Assembly: GCA_023266575.1 (NCBI GenBank)
Contig: JAHFPV010000004.1
Coordinates: 1 to 64,000, forward strand
From: Sphingobium sp.
Lineage (GTDB): Bacteria; Pseudomonadota; Alphaproteobacteria; Sphingomonadales; Sphingomonadaceae
DNA length: 64,000 bases
Direction of reading: 5' to 3'
The notes below the pieces were generated by a model. The model ran no database searches. It saw only the letters and a program-made list of their open reading frames with translations, and was not told where the DNA came from. A program made the translations under genes and the position numbers. Below are positions 1 through 13,695 of the stretch, one piece after another; the stretch's first letter is position 1; every line of letters starts with the position of its first letter.

Positions 1-395
1 TCCCTGCCAGGCGGAATAAGCCCAACAGAAACCGCTCATTTCCAGGAGCCATTCCTGCACAATATATAAACTAGTGGATATATATTGAGACATATAGGAA
101 CGGCCTAAATTTAACCGATCGCACGACGCCTGAAAGCCGCCGCAGACCGGAGCCGCCGCCCACATGTCCCTTCATCTGACTAACAATGTCAAAGAACCAC
201 CAACTCAAGAAGCGGACAACCAGCCCACCCCGATCCTTGCGTCTCGGAGGACTGCTCATCCACATATGTTGGCGACCATTCAAAGCGCTACCTGCTGGCA
301 GCGCCCCGTCCGGTGAACAGCCCTCTAGGTAACACCACAGATTCGGTCAACAGGGTTTTTCACACCAATGACTTTTTTTGATGGAAATCGGTGCA
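1..395. other. Left-edge region with no supported gene
   Basis: About 395 bases without a gene I can support. Bases 60-120 are unusually AT-rich for this window (runs of TATATA), in contrast with the GC-rich coding DNA that follows. On the minus strand an ATG at 52 opens a frame that stays open to the left edge (17 codons, reading MAPGNERFLL onward) behind a GCAGGA sequence and an AT-rich stretch. It could be the start of a gene lying outside the window, but the fragment is too short to identify. Confidence 0.4.
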
Positions 396-416
396 GAAGC
401 CCCGAAAACTGGGGCT

Positions 417-418
<2 letters not shown>
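371..418 (-). terminator. Probable terminator of the metal-efflux operon
   Basis: An 8-bp perfect stem (GAAGCCCC at 396-403, GGGGCTTC at 411-418) with a 7-nt loop overlaps the stop codon of the RND pump gene. In the transcribed direction it is followed about 20 nt later by a seven-A run on the template-equivalent strand (371-378). The spacing to the U-run is long, so it may be a weak or processing hairpin rather than a textbook terminator. Confidence 0.45.
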
Positions 419-4823
<4,405 letters not shown>

Positions 4824-4824
<1 letters not shown>

Positions 4825-6092
4825 CAGCGATTCTCCGCGCTGGCAAGAAGGGGGGCGTGGCGGCCGGTCAGTCGGTCGAGCCGTGCGCCGTCGAGATGGT
4901 AGGATTTGAGCAGGGTGATGCGGCGATCATAGGCGTCGATCATCGCTTCCTGCGCCTGCGTCACTTCCAGGAAGGTGAAGGCGGTGCCGCCGCGATTATA
5001 GCCATCGCGCACCAACATGACCGCGCGCTCGGCACTGGGCAGCACCGCATTGTCGATCTTGTTGATTTCGCGGACGATCGCTGCGCGCTGGGCGAGCAGC
5101 CGGTCTATGTCGCGTTTGACCTGCACCCGCAGCACCGAGATCTCGGCTTCGGCGACGCGCCGTTCGGCTTCGGCCTGCTCGACATTGCCGCGCTGGGCGC
5201 GACGACCGCCAAGCGGGATAGAGCCGCCGACCACGATGCTGACATCATTGCCCTGGCCATAATGGCGAAGCCCTGCGCGCAGGGTCGGATCGGTGGCACT
5301 ATTCGCTTCGGCCAGCCGCGCCCGTGCTGCCGCTGCGTCGCGTTCTGCGTCGAGCAGCGCCACATCTATGGGTTGGGCATCGGCTGCCGGGTCGGGCGCA
5401 AGGCGGGAGAAGCTGCTGGTGTCGATCTGCACATCGCCGTCCGCGCCCCACCATGCCGCGAGCGACATGCGTGCGATGCGGGCCGCTTCGATCGCCTGTT
5501 CATGGGCGATGCGCGCCTGCGCCACGGCGGTGCGGGCGCGCTCCAGCGCGAACAGGGGATCGAGCGCGCGTCCGACCCGCCGGGCGACTTCGCGCTCCAG
5601 CCGTTGGGCGAGCGTCAGGCGTTCCAGCGCGACGGGAATTTCCGCTTCGGCGGCCAGCGCCTCCACCCACGCCGCCTGCGCCTGCGCCAATATGTCGAGC
5701 TGGCGCAGGCGGCCGCGTTGTTCGGTAACGTCGCGGTTCAGCCGGGCCGCGCCGACCCGCGCCTCCCGCTTCCCACCCCGCTCCCATGTCCGCTCATACC
5801 AGGCGGTAGTCTGGGTGCTGGCGACGGGGGTGTAGGGACCAGTGCGGGCGAGATCCTCCAGATCGACAGTGACGACATCCTGCGGCCGCTCCTCAGCCTG
5901 ACGCATGGCGGCGGTGGCCGCGTCGCGCTGGGCACCGGTCACGGCGACGCCGGGATCGGCCTGCGCGACGCGCGACAGGGCATCGGTGAGCGACAGCCCC
6001 TGCGCCGCCAATGGCAGGGCGGGGAAGAGAGTGCTGACAAGTAGCGCTACGGTCAGGCGCGGAAAAGCGCGCAGACGAACAGATGGAAACAT
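4824..6092 (-). CDS. czcC: CzcC/TolC-family outer-membrane efflux channel
   Basis: Outer-membrane factor of 422 residues with a cleavable signal peptide (hydrophobic core around residues 13-28, ending PLAAQG). The rest has the long alpha-helical repeats of the TolC/OEP family (ALSRVAQADPGV; the second repeat begins near VALLDAERDAAAARARL). It is expected to form the trimeric exit duct for the CzcAB pump. It lies between the small His-rich gene (58 nt upstream) and czcB (1-nt overlap), so the four genes are probably one transcript read right to left. Confidence 0.88.
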
Positions 6093-6150
6093 GAAAACAG
6101 GCTTTCGCTATGCGACACGGACCAACCCGCGCCGCATGGCGGCCGCAGGT

Positions 6151-6564
6151 TCAGACGCGAAGTGCGATCAGCCTGGGTGGGCGCTCTGGCCCCTGCGAGA
6201 CGGAGTCCGGCTCCACCCGATCAGCCCCTATAATGGGCGGCGCAGAGCGCGATGATGGCATGGCAAGCACGGCCTGTCCGAGCAGGATGACGCCTGACCC
6301 GCTGTCGGCATGATGGTGATGGCTGTCGGGCAGGCGATCGGGCTGGCCGTCCTGCTTTCCGCCGCGCACATCATGGTCGGCGTCGTGGGCTTCTTCCACG
6401 GACAATGCGCTGAACAGCAGATGCCCATGGCCTTGGGTCATACCGGGCGCGTGCTGAACCTCATCGATCATCCGCGACAGGCTCATGCCCGCAAACAGCG
6501 CCAGCAGTGCAATGCACAGCCATGCGCCCAGGCGAAAATACGGGGAGGGGCGCAGCGCGGACAT
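6151..6564 (-). CDS. Small His-rich membrane-anchored protein leading the czc operon
   Basis: A 137-residue protein I cannot assign to a named family. One membrane segment lies at about residues 12-28 ([17 protein letters not shown]), then a periplasmic region with many His and Asp residues, including HDADHD near residue 60 and a run of four His near residue 82. It sits 58 nt upstream of czcC in the same direction, so it is likely the first gene of the operon. His-rich small proteins next to heavy-metal RND pumps often act as metal-binding or sensing accessories; that role here is inference. No strong ribosome-binding site precedes the ATG. Confidence 0.6.
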   Translation of the reverse strand: MSALRPSPYFRLGAWLCIALLALFAGMSLSRMIDEVQHAPGMTQGHGHLLFSALSVEEAHDADHDVRGGKQDGQPDRLPDSHHHHADSGSGVILLGQAVLAMPSSRSAPPIIGADRVEPDSVSQGPERPPRLIALRV

Positions 6565-6827
6565 CGGCAGAGCCTATCCAAGCGAACGTAACGACACAAG
6601 TATCTGTGCATCGTAATACGCGATCGCACATTGCCTTTCGCGGCACGGTAGCAGCATATTCTGCCGCACGCGCGCAAACCACCGCCCGCAACGGCATTGG
6701 CCGATCATGCCAGCTTCTGCATCGTTCATGCGCGTCTTTGGTTTGGACGCATGACCCCGAAAGCGCCTATTTCCTCTCCCCAAGCACGGGCGTGGAATGT
6801 CCCGCCGTGGAGAGGAGAGCAGCGCAT

Positions 6828-7766
6828 ATGAGCCATTACAGCCCCACCGACATGGCCCGGCATCTGGGCGAAGGGCTGTTGTCCTTTCCGGTCACCCACT
6901 TCGATGCGGATGGCGCATTTTTGGAAGCCCCCTATCGCGAGCATTGCGCCTGGATGCTGGGTCATGAACTGACCGGCCTGTTCGCAGCAGGCGGCACCGG
7001 CGAATTTTTCTCGCTCACCCCGGCAGAAGTTGCCACGGTCGTCGCGGCAGCCGTAGCGGAAGGCGGCGGCAAGACGCCGGTCATCTCCGGCTGCGGCTAT
7101 GGCACCGCCATCGCCACCGGCATTGCCCGCGACGCGGAGAAGGCGGGCGCGGATGGCCTGCTGCTGCTGCCCCCCTATCTGATGCACGCCAAGCAGGAGG
7201 GGCTGGCTGATCATATCGAGACCGTCTGCCGCTCCACCGGTCTGGGCGTCATCGTCTATAATCGCGACAATGCGGTCATCAACGACGAAACCCTCGCCCG
7301 CCTGTGCGAGCGCAACGCCAATCTGGTGGGCTTCAAGGACGGCGTGGGCGACATTGAGCTGATGACGCGCATCTATGCGCGGATGGGCGACCGGCTGACC
7401 TATATTGGTGGACTGCCGACGGCGGAAACCTTCGCCACGCCCTACCTCACCATGGGCGTCACCACTTATTCTTCGGCGATCTTCAACTTCATGCCGGAAT
7501 GGGCGCTGGCCTTTTACAAGGCGGTGCGGGCGGGCGATCATGCCCATGTCATGGACGGGCTGCGCCGGTTCGTGCTGCCCTATATCGCCTTGCGCAACAA
7601 GGGACAGGGCTATGCCGTGTCGATCGTCAAGTCGGGGATGCGCATCATCGGGCGCGATGCCGGGCCGGTGCGGTCGCCGCTGACCGACCTGTCGGCAGCC
7701 GAGGAAGCCGAACTGCGTGTGTTGATCGAGGCAGTGTCGCCGGGGGCATTGTCCGCCGCTGCGTGA
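6828..7766 (+). CDS. kdgD: 5-dehydro-4-deoxyglucarate dehydratase (KdgD), DHDPS family
   Basis: Cytoplasmic lyase of 312 residues in the dihydrodipicolinate synthase/N-acetylneuraminate lyase family. KdgD dehydrates and decarboxylates 5-dehydro-4-deoxy-D-glucarate to 2,5-dioxopentanoate in the oxidative route for glucarate, galactarate or uronic acids. The Schiff-base lysine is Lys170 (VGFKDG), the catalytic tyrosine Tyr144 (VIVYNRD), and the [10 protein letters not shown] substrate loop is at residues 55-64. The ATG at 6828 was chosen over earlier in-frame codons because AGAGGAGAG lies just upstream and the family begins here. A LysR gene follows after 28 nt. I assign the KdgD subgroup rather than DHDPS from the overall sequence ([20 protein letters not shown] C-terminus). 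Confidence 0.85.
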   Translation: MSHYSPTDMARHLGEGLLSFPVTHFDADGAFLEAPYREHCAWMLGHELTGLFAAGGTGEFFSLTPAEVATVVAAAVAEGGGKTPVISGCGYGTAIATGIARDAEKAGADGLLLLPPYLMHAKQEGLADHIETVCRSTGLGVIVYNRDNAVINDETLARLCERNANLVGFKDGVGDIELMTRIYARMGDRLTYIGGLPTAETFATPYLTMGVTTYSSAIFNFMPEWALAFYKAVRAGDHAHVMDGLRRFVLPYIALRNKGQGYAVSIVKSGMRIIGRDAGPVRSPLTDLSAAEEAELRVLIEAVSPGALSAAA

Positions 7767-7794
7767 CTTGAACGAAAGGCGCGGCTAGCTTGTG

Positions 7795-8685
7795 ATGATG
7801 TTTGAACTCAGCCAGCTCCGCTGCTTCGTCGCCGCCGCCGAAGAACTCCACTTCGGCCGCGCGGCGCAGCGCCTCAACATGACGCAATCGCCGCTCAGCC
7901 GGCAGATCCAGCTGCTCGAACGGATATTGGACGTGCAATTGCTGGAACGCACCAGCCGGCAGGTCAGCCTGACCCCGGCGGGCAGCGTGTTCCTGATCGA
8001 GGCACGACGGATCGTGCGCCTGTCCGACAGCGCGGCCCTGTCCGCACGGCGCGTGGCGAAGGGGGATGCGGGGCGGGTGGCGCTCGGCTTCACTGCGGTA
8101 TCGGGCTATAATGTCGTGCCGCGCATCGTGGCGCAGGCGCGCGCAGCGCTGCCCAATATCGAGCTGGAACTGCGCGAGATGGTGTCGACCGAGCAGGTCG
8201 ATGCGCTGCTCACGGGCCTGATCGACATCGGCTTCGTCCGCCCGCCGATCGACCGGCATGAATTCGAGACGAGTTGCGTGCTGCACGAACCGCTGTTCGT
8301 CGCGCTGCCGCCCGGCGACCCGCGCCAGTCGAAGGCGGCGCTGGAACCCGCCGATTTCGATGGTCAGCCGCTGATCATGTATTCCCGCCAGGGGGCGAGC
8401 TATTTCCACAATATGCTGGTGCGCCTGTTCGACGAGGCGCAGGTCGCGCCCCTCTATGTCCAGCATGTGACGCAGATTCATTCGATGCTGGGGCTGGTCC
8501 ATGCCGGGGTCGCGGCGGCGATCGTGCCGGAAAGCGCGACCGGGCTGCATATGATGGACGTGCAGTTTCGTCGCTTGATGACGCCGATCGACAAGCCCGT
8601 CGAACTGCACATGGCCTGGCGGCGGGACAATGCCAATCCGGCGCTGCCCGCCATGCGGCAGCTCTGCGCCGAAGCGACCGGATGA
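7795..8685 (+). CDS. LysR-family transcriptional regulator
   Basis: A 296-residue LysR-type regulator. The N-terminal winged helix-turn-helix (about residues 3-62) has the typical FVAAAEELHFGRAAQRLN and QSPLSRQIQLLE segments, followed by a periplasmic-binding-like effector domain. A GTG at 7792 and ATGs at 7795 and 7798 are all possible starts. Its stop codon overlaps the ATG of the esterase gene (ATGA), and it follows kdgD by 28 nt, so it is probably cotranscribed with both and controls this sugar-acid block. The effector is unknown. Confidence 0.88.
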   Translation: MMFELSQLRCFVAAAEELHFGRAAQRLNMTQSPLSRQIQLLERILDVQLLERTSRQVSLTPAGSVFLIEARRIVRLSDSAALSARRVAKGDAGRVALGFTAVSGYNVVPRIVAQARAALPNIELELREMVSTEQVDALLTGLIDIGFVRPPIDRHEFETSCVLHEPLFVALPPGDPRQSKAALEPADFDGQPLIMYSRQGASYFHNMLVRLFDEAQVAPLYVQHVTQIHSMLGLVHAGVAAAIVPESATGLHMMDVQFRRLMTPIDKPVELHMAWRRDNANPALPAMRQLCAEATG

Positions 8686-10232
8686 GCGGGATCGACCGGC
8701 GCGCGCTGATCAGCGGGCTGGCCGCCGCGCCGCTGGTCGTCGCCGCGCGTGCGCCCGCCAGTCCCGTTGCGACGACACGCTATGGCCGGGTGCGCGGCAT
8801 GATCGAGCGGAATGTGCTGGCGTTTCGCGGCATCCGCTATGGTGCCGATACCGCCCCGCGCCGGTTCCAGCGGGCTTTGCCGCCCGAACCGTGGCAGGGC
8901 ATTGCCGACGCCACCCGTTACGGTCCCGCTGCGCCACAGACCGACGCCACCGAGCCGACGTCGGAGGACTGCCTGTTCCTCAATGTCTGGACGCCTGCGC
9001 TCGACAAGAGGCGGCGGCCGGTCATGGTCTATCTGCACGGCGGGGCGCACGCCCATGGGTCGGGCAGCGACCCGCTCTATGATGGCGGCAATCTGGTGCG
9101 GCGCGGCGATGTGGTAGTGGTGACGCTCAATCATCGGCTGGCGGCGCTGGGCTATGCATATCTGGCGCAGCTGGGCGGCCCCAGGGAATCGGGCAATGTC
9201 GGCAATCTCGACATCATATTGGCGTTGCAATGGGTGCGCGACAATATAGCGGGCTTCGGCGGCGATCCGGGGCGGGTGATGATCTTCGGCCAGTCGGGTG
9301 GCGGGGCGAAGGTCGTGACGCTGATGGCGATGGCGGAGGCGCGCCCGCTGTTTCACACCGCCGCGACGATGAGCGGGCAGCATGTCACCGCCGCCGGGCC
9401 AAACCATGCCACCGCGCGCGCCAAGGCGTGGATGGCGAAGGCTGGCGCGGCGGACGTGGCGGCGCTCGCCCGCCTGCCGATCGGCCAGCTGGTCGAGGCG
9501 ATGGGGATGACCGATCCGCTGGAGGGCAAGGGCGAGATCAGTTTCACCTCCACGCTGGACCATCATGTGCTGACGCGGCACCCCTTCGTGCCGGACGCCC
9601 CGCGCGAGGCAGCGCATATTCCGCTGATCATCGGCAATACCCATGACGAAACCGCACTGTGGATCGAAAAGACGTTGCGGGCAGGCGACACGACATGGGA
9701 CAATCTGCCCGACCGGCTGGCGCGCCAGATGGTCAAGGATCTCGCCCCCGATCATGTCATCGCGCGCTATCGCCAGCTTTATCCCGACCGGACGCCGGGG
9801 CAGATATTGCTGGCCGCCTCCACCGCAGGGCGATCCTGGCCGGGGCATCTGATCCAGGCGGAGGAGCGAGCGCGGATCGGCGCGCCGACATGGATGTATC
9901 AGCTCGATTTCCCCTGCCCCGACGCGGGCGGGATATTGGGGGCGTTCCATACGCTCGACATTCCGCTGGTGTTCGACAATGTCGATGCACCGGGCGCGCG
10001 AACCGGGGTGAGCGCGGAAGCGCGGCGGCTGGCGGGGGTGATGGCGGACGCCTTCATCGCGCTGGCGCGGACAGGCGATCCCAATGGCGGGGCATTGCCG
10101 CGCTGGCCGCATTTTGAACTGACGCAGCGGCCGACGATGATCTTCGACCGGGACGTGCGGGTGGAGGATGATCCGCGCCGGGAGGAACGGCTGTTGTTCG
10201 CGGTCGCGCCCTATATCAAGCCGGGTGGCTAG
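8682..10232 (+). CDS. Exported type-B carboxylesterase
   Basis: Alpha/beta-hydrolase of the type-B carboxylesterase (para-nitrobenzyl esterase) family, 516 residues. The N-terminus (DRRALISGLAAAPLVVAA) looks like a twin-arginine export signal, so the enzyme probably works in the periplasm. Family marks are EDCLFLNVWTP (residues 95-105), the oxyanion HGG (119-121) and the nucleophile elbow GQSGGG with Ser205. The ATG overlaps the LysR stop (ATGA), and the 3' end overlaps by 4 nt the convergent Tat-protein gene. Substrate unknown; the neighbours (KdgD, a glucarate-type carrier) suggest it frees an acid or sugar acid from an ester. Confidence 0.82.
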   Translation: MSGIDRRALISGLAAAPLVVAARAPASPVATTRYGRVRGMIERNVLAFRGIRYGADTAPRRFQRALPPEPWQGIADATRYGPAAPQTDATEPTSEDCLFLNVWTPALDKRRRPVMVYLHGGAHAHGSGSDPLYDGGNLVRRGDVVVVTLNHRLAALGYAYLAQLGGPRESGNVGNLDIILALQWVRDNIAGFGGDPGRVMIFGQSGGGAKVVTLMAMAEARPLFHTAATMSGQHVTAAGPNHATARAKAWMAKAGAADVAALARLPIGQLVEAMGMTDPLEGKGEISFTSTLDHHVLTRHPFVPDAPREAAHIPLIIGNTHDETALWIEKTLRAGDTTWDNLPDRLARQMVKDLAPDHVIARYRQLYPDRTPGQILLAASTAGRSWPGHLIQAEERARIGAPTWMYQLDFPCPDAGGILGAFHTLDIPLVFDNVDAPGARTGVSAEARRLAGVMADAFIALARTGDPNGGALPRWPHFELTQRPTMIFDRDVRVEDDPRREERLLFAVAPYIKPGG

Positions 10233-12055
10233 GCCCGGTCCCACGGGAAGCTGAGCGTCGGGCGAAGCGCGTAGCGCGTCATCGCCAGACGCAAGCGCAC
10301 GCCGCAGCCCGGCTCCAGCCGCACGGTCACATCGCGCCCGCCAGCCGCAACGGTGCGGCCTTCGATCGTCACGCTGTCGATGCGATGTTCGCCATAGGCG
10401 CCGCCTTGCACGATGACGCTGCGCGCGCTTTTAGGGTCGAGATTGACCAGCGTCACCTCGGTCGCCGTGTCGGACAGGCTGTGGACCAGCGCGGCAACCT
10501 GCAGCGGCACCCCGGCGCGACGCGCGGCGGGATCGAAATAGCGTAGGCGGCAATGGAGCGGCACGCCGCCCTGCGGCGGCGACGTTTTCGACCAGGGCGG
10601 GCGGGCGATGTGCAGGCCGCCAGTCATGAGTTGAACAAGACTGGTGACGCTGGCCGGGTTGATGCCAATGGGCCAGTCAGCCAGACGGGTGTGCGGCGTG
10701 GTCGTGTCGCCTTCGCGCAAGGTCACGCGCTCGGCCACGCGCTTGAGGTCCGCCTCGATCGCGCGCTCGGCATAGGCTGGGTCGCGCCCTTCTAGAAAAC
10801 CGATCCACGGATGATCGCCAGCCGCCGTGCGATCTTCGGCGCGCTGCGACATATACCAGATTTCAAAGCCGTTGGTGCGGTAGGGACCGGGCTTCCACCC
10901 ATACCAGCCATCCGCGCCATACATGGTCGGCACGTGCGACACGCCGTCTATAGTGCGCGCTGCGGCGTTGATCCGCGCCGTCTGTCGCCGCCACAGGTCG
11001 ATATAGCGCTGGTCGCCGCTCATCAGCAGCGCGCCCATGAAGGCGGTGATCGAACGGGGGACACGGTTGCGATCCTCCCGCACGCCCGTCTGCGGTACAC
11101 GGGGGGAGAAGCCCCAGCCATAGACGCCCGCCCACCAGTCATCGCCAACCGTGCCGTCGGGGCGGACATGGCTGGGCAGGATGTCGCCGTTGCGCGCGGC
11201 GCGTTCCGCCCAGGCGTCGAGATAGTCGAGCGCCCAGCGGCGGAACCGCTCCCCTCCCCCAAGCGCATAGGCGTTGAGGCCCAAAGTCGTGGATTGCAGG
11301 TTCAGCGGATTGTCGCCGACCACATCGCCATATTCGGCATAATGGTCGAGCGTTTCCTGGTACGTGGTTTCGCCATGTTCCATGTGGAAGGGTGTGGGAT
11401 CGAACGGATCGCCTGCCCAGTCGAGCGGGGTGGCGGGGCGCAGCATCGGGCCGCGGCTGCCGTTCATCAGGCTGCGCATCATCCGCAATTTGGGGTCGTA
11501 ATTGGGCGCGGTGGCATCGCGCCCGGTATAGAAATCGGCGTATCGCGCAGTCCGCACCCGCAGCCCGGCGTCGCGGGGCATGGACAGGCCCATGACGTTG
11601 AAGCTGGTCAGCCCTTCCGCATTATGCTGCCAGTCCATCTGAACCGGAAATTCGCGGTGGTACATGCCCTGCCGCGCGATCGGCACGTCGGTGGTGCGGG
11701 CGGCGGCGAACTGGCGCAGATGGCCTTCCCAGAATTGGGCGGCCAATGTGCGAATCCGATCACCCCCGCCCAGCGCGTGGAGCAGGAACCAGTCATTGGT
11801 CGCTTCGGCGGCATCATCGGGGCCGTCATTCGCACCCCAACGCTCGAACACGCGCAGCCGGTCACGCCGATCGACATAGTGGGCGTAGAAATCGACGCAG
11901 GCGGCTTCGTTGGCGGCTAGCAACTGGCGTTGCAGCACGGCCCAGCGCGGCGGGGACATCGGCGTGCTGGCGACAAGCGTATCGCGGGTGCGGGCCTGTG
12001 CAGGCAGGGCAAGCGCGGCGGCTCCGGTTACAAAAGCGCGACGGCCTATCCGCAT
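10229..12055 (-). CDS. Large Tat-exported protein of unknown function
   Basis: A 608-residue protein I do not recognise at family level. It begins MRIGRRAFVTGAAALALPA, a clear twin-arginine signal ending PAQA, so it is folded before export. The mature part is rich in Trp, Tyr and aromatic-His patches (MDWQHN, HMEHGETTYQETLDHYAEYGD, WWAGVYGWGFSP) and has helix-turn repeats that recall an alpha/alpha-toroid of polysaccharide lyases or glycoside hydrolases, with a beta-rich C-terminal domain. That is a fold guess only. Start 12055 is the last in-frame ATG before the signal and overlaps the stop of the MFS gene (ATGA), so the pair is translationally coupled. Carrier plus exported putative lyase/hydrolase suggests breakdown of a uronate-containing compound. 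Confidence 0.7.
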   Translation of the reverse strand: MRIGRRAFVTGAAALALPAQARTRDTLVASTPMSPPRWAVLQRQLLAANEAACVDFYAHYVDRRDRLRVFERWGANDGPDDAAEATNDWFLLHALGGGDRIRTLAAQFWEGHLRQFAAARTTDVPIARQGMYHREFPVQMDWQHNAEGLTSFNVMGLSMPRDAGLRVRTARYADFYTGRDATAPNYDPKLRMMRSLMNGSRGPMLRPATPLDWAGDPFDPTPFHMEHGETTYQETLDHYAEYGDVVGDNPLNLQSTTLGLNAYALGGGERFRRWALDYLDAWAERAARNGDILPSHVRPDGTVGDDWWAGVYGWGFSPRVPQTGVREDRNRVPRSITAFMGALLMSGDQRYIDLWRRQTARINAAARTIDGVSHVPTMYGADGWYGWKPGPYRTNGFEIWYMSQRAEDRTAAGDHPWIGFLEGRDPAYAERAIEADLKRVAERVTLREGDTTTPHTRLADWPIGINPASVTSLVQLMTGGLHIARPPWSKTSPPQGGVPLHCRLRYFDPAARRAGVPLQVAALVHSLSDTATEVTLVNLDPKSARSVIVQGGAYGEHRIDSVTIEGRTVAAGGRDVTVRLEPGCGVRLRLAMTRYALRPTLSFPWDRA

Positions 12056-13395
12056 CAGGCCAGCTCCAGCCTGCGGATCGGGCCGACAACGACCAGGAAG
12101 GCGAAGATAGTGAGCAGGCAATGGGCACCGACGAAGATGAGCGCCCAATCGAACGAGCCGGTCGCCGCGAGGATGAAGCCGACGACGATCGGCGTGACGA
12201 TCCCGGCGATATTGCCGAACATGTTGAACACCCCGCCTGACAGTCCGGCCAGCTGCTTGGGCGCGACGTCAGCCATGATCGCCCAGCCGAGCGAGGCGAC
12301 GCCCTTGCCGAAAAAGGCGAGCGCCATGAAGGTGATGACGAGTGTTTCCGATTCCGCCCAGACGCAGGCGATGATGAGCGTCGCAAGCAGCATCCCGGCA
12401 ACCAGTGGCGTCTTGCGCGCCAGATCGAGCGATCCGGTACGGCGCAGGATGAGGTCGGAGCCATAACCGCCCGCAAGCCCGCCGACAAAGCCGCACAGTG
12501 CGGGGACAGCAGCGGCAAAGCCCGCCTCCATGATGTTGAGGCCGCGTTCCTTGACCAGATAGATGGGGAACCAGGTGACGAAGAAATAGGTCAGCACATT
12601 GATGCAATATTGGCCAAGATAAATGCCCAGCATCATGCGGTTGGCCAGCAATTGCCGGATATTGGTCCAGGTGAAGGTCGGCGCGCGCGCCGCCTGCGCC
12701 GCGCCATCCTCCATATGGATGAGGCCGCCGCCCGCCTCGATATGCGCCAGTTCCGCCGCGTTGATCGAGGGATGCCGGTCCGGGCTATGGATATAGCGCA
12801 GGAAAAGGGCGGTCGCGGCCAGCCCCAGTGCGCCCATGACCCAGAATACCGCACGCCAGCCAAAACTATGGACCAGCCAGCCCATCAGCGGCGCGAAGGC
12901 GACGAGCGAGAAATATTGCGCGCTGTTGAAGATGGCCGACGCCGTGCCGCGCTCCGCGCCGGGAAACCAGGCCGCGACCAGACGGGCGTTGCCGGGAAAG
13001 GACGGCGATTCCGCAAAGCCGACCATGAAGCGCATGGCAAAAAGCGTTGCCACCACCGGCAGGCCCGCGATCAGCCCGACCGTGCCCTGCATCGCGGTAA
13101 AGATAGACCAGAGCGCGATGGCCCCGGCATAAATGCGCTTCGTGCCGAAGCGATCGAGCAGTGCGCCGCCCGGTATCTGCCCCAATACATAGGCCCAGGC
13201 GAAGGCGGAAAGGATGAAACCCGTCTGCACCGGCGAGATGCCCAGTTCGCCCGACGCCGCATTGCCCGCGATCGAGAAGGTTGCGCGGTCGGCATAGTTG
13301 ATCGACGTGATCAGGAAGATCAGCGCAATGATGCGATAGCGCACATGGCTGGGACGATCGGCAGCGACGGCGTTCGCGGTGGCAGGACGGATCAC
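12055..13395 (-). CDS. MFS carrier of the glucarate/galactonate (ACS) type
   Basis: Twelve-helix major facilitator of 446 residues, in the anion:cation symporter group that includes the GudP/DgoT sugar-acid permeases. The first helix has INYADRATFSIAG, and the loop between helices 2 and 3 carries the family motif GALLDRFGTKR. It likely brings a hexarate, hexonate or uronate into the cytoplasm, which fits KdgD 5 kb away. Its stop overlaps the ATG of the Tat-exported protein. It is transcribed divergently from the TonB receptor at 13696. Confidence 0.82.
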   Translation of the reverse strand: MIRPATANAVAADRPSHVRYRIIALIFLITSINYADRATFSIAGNAASGELGISPVQTGFILSAFAWAYVLGQIPGGALLDRFGTKRIYAGAIALWSIFTAMQGTVGLIAGLPVVATLFAMRFMVGFAESPSFPGNARLVAAWFPGAERGTASAIFNSAQYFSLVAFAPLMGWLVHSFGWRAVFWVMGALGLAATALFLRYIHSPDRHPSINAAELAHIEAGGGLIHMEDGAAQAARAPTFTWTNIRQLLANRMMLGIYLGQYCINVLTYFFVTWFPIYLVKERGLNIMEAGFAAAVPALCGFVGGLAGGYGSDLILRRTGSLDLARKTPLVAGMLLATLIIACVWAESETLVITFMALAFFGKGVASLGWAIMADVAPKQLAGLSGGVFNMFGNIAGIVTPIVVGFILAATGSFDWALIFVGAHCLLTIFAFLVVVGPIRRLELA

Positions 13396-13695
13396 GAATG
13401 GCTCTCCTCAACGGTGCCGTCCATCTGTCGGAACGGTCGAAATGGCAAGGCGTGAAGCTAGCGGGACAGGCCGGGCCGGTCCAAGCCGAAATCCGCCATG
13501 ATCCAGTCCCATCTTGGCTTGATGCCGGAGCGGCGCCGCAATGCCGCCAGCGATCAGTGCAAGCCGTGCATTGATCCATGCGGCATTGGGATTGGCATCT
13601 TGTCGGGTTCCAGCGCTATCGAAGTAGGGCCGATCCGGTGATCAATGCCGGACATCATAAGCGCAAGCCGCAAACATTAGGGGAGTGATAGGGCC
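13396..13695. other. 300-base divergent intergenic region
   Basis: Separates the MFS gene (minus) from a TonB receptor gene (plus) and must hold both promoters. AGGGGAGTGATAGGGCC just before 13696 is the receptor's ribosome-binding site. I see no copy of either operator family found further right, no long hairpin and no convincing small gene. Confidence 0.5.

Noticed and set aside
71..283. 70-codon minus-strand frame in the left intergenic region
   Set aside because: No ribosome-binding site, no family, and unusual composition; not supported.
8478..10244. 588-codon open frame on the minus strand opposite the esterase
   Set aside because: No recognisable domain; the plus-strand esterase has its catalytic motifs in order.
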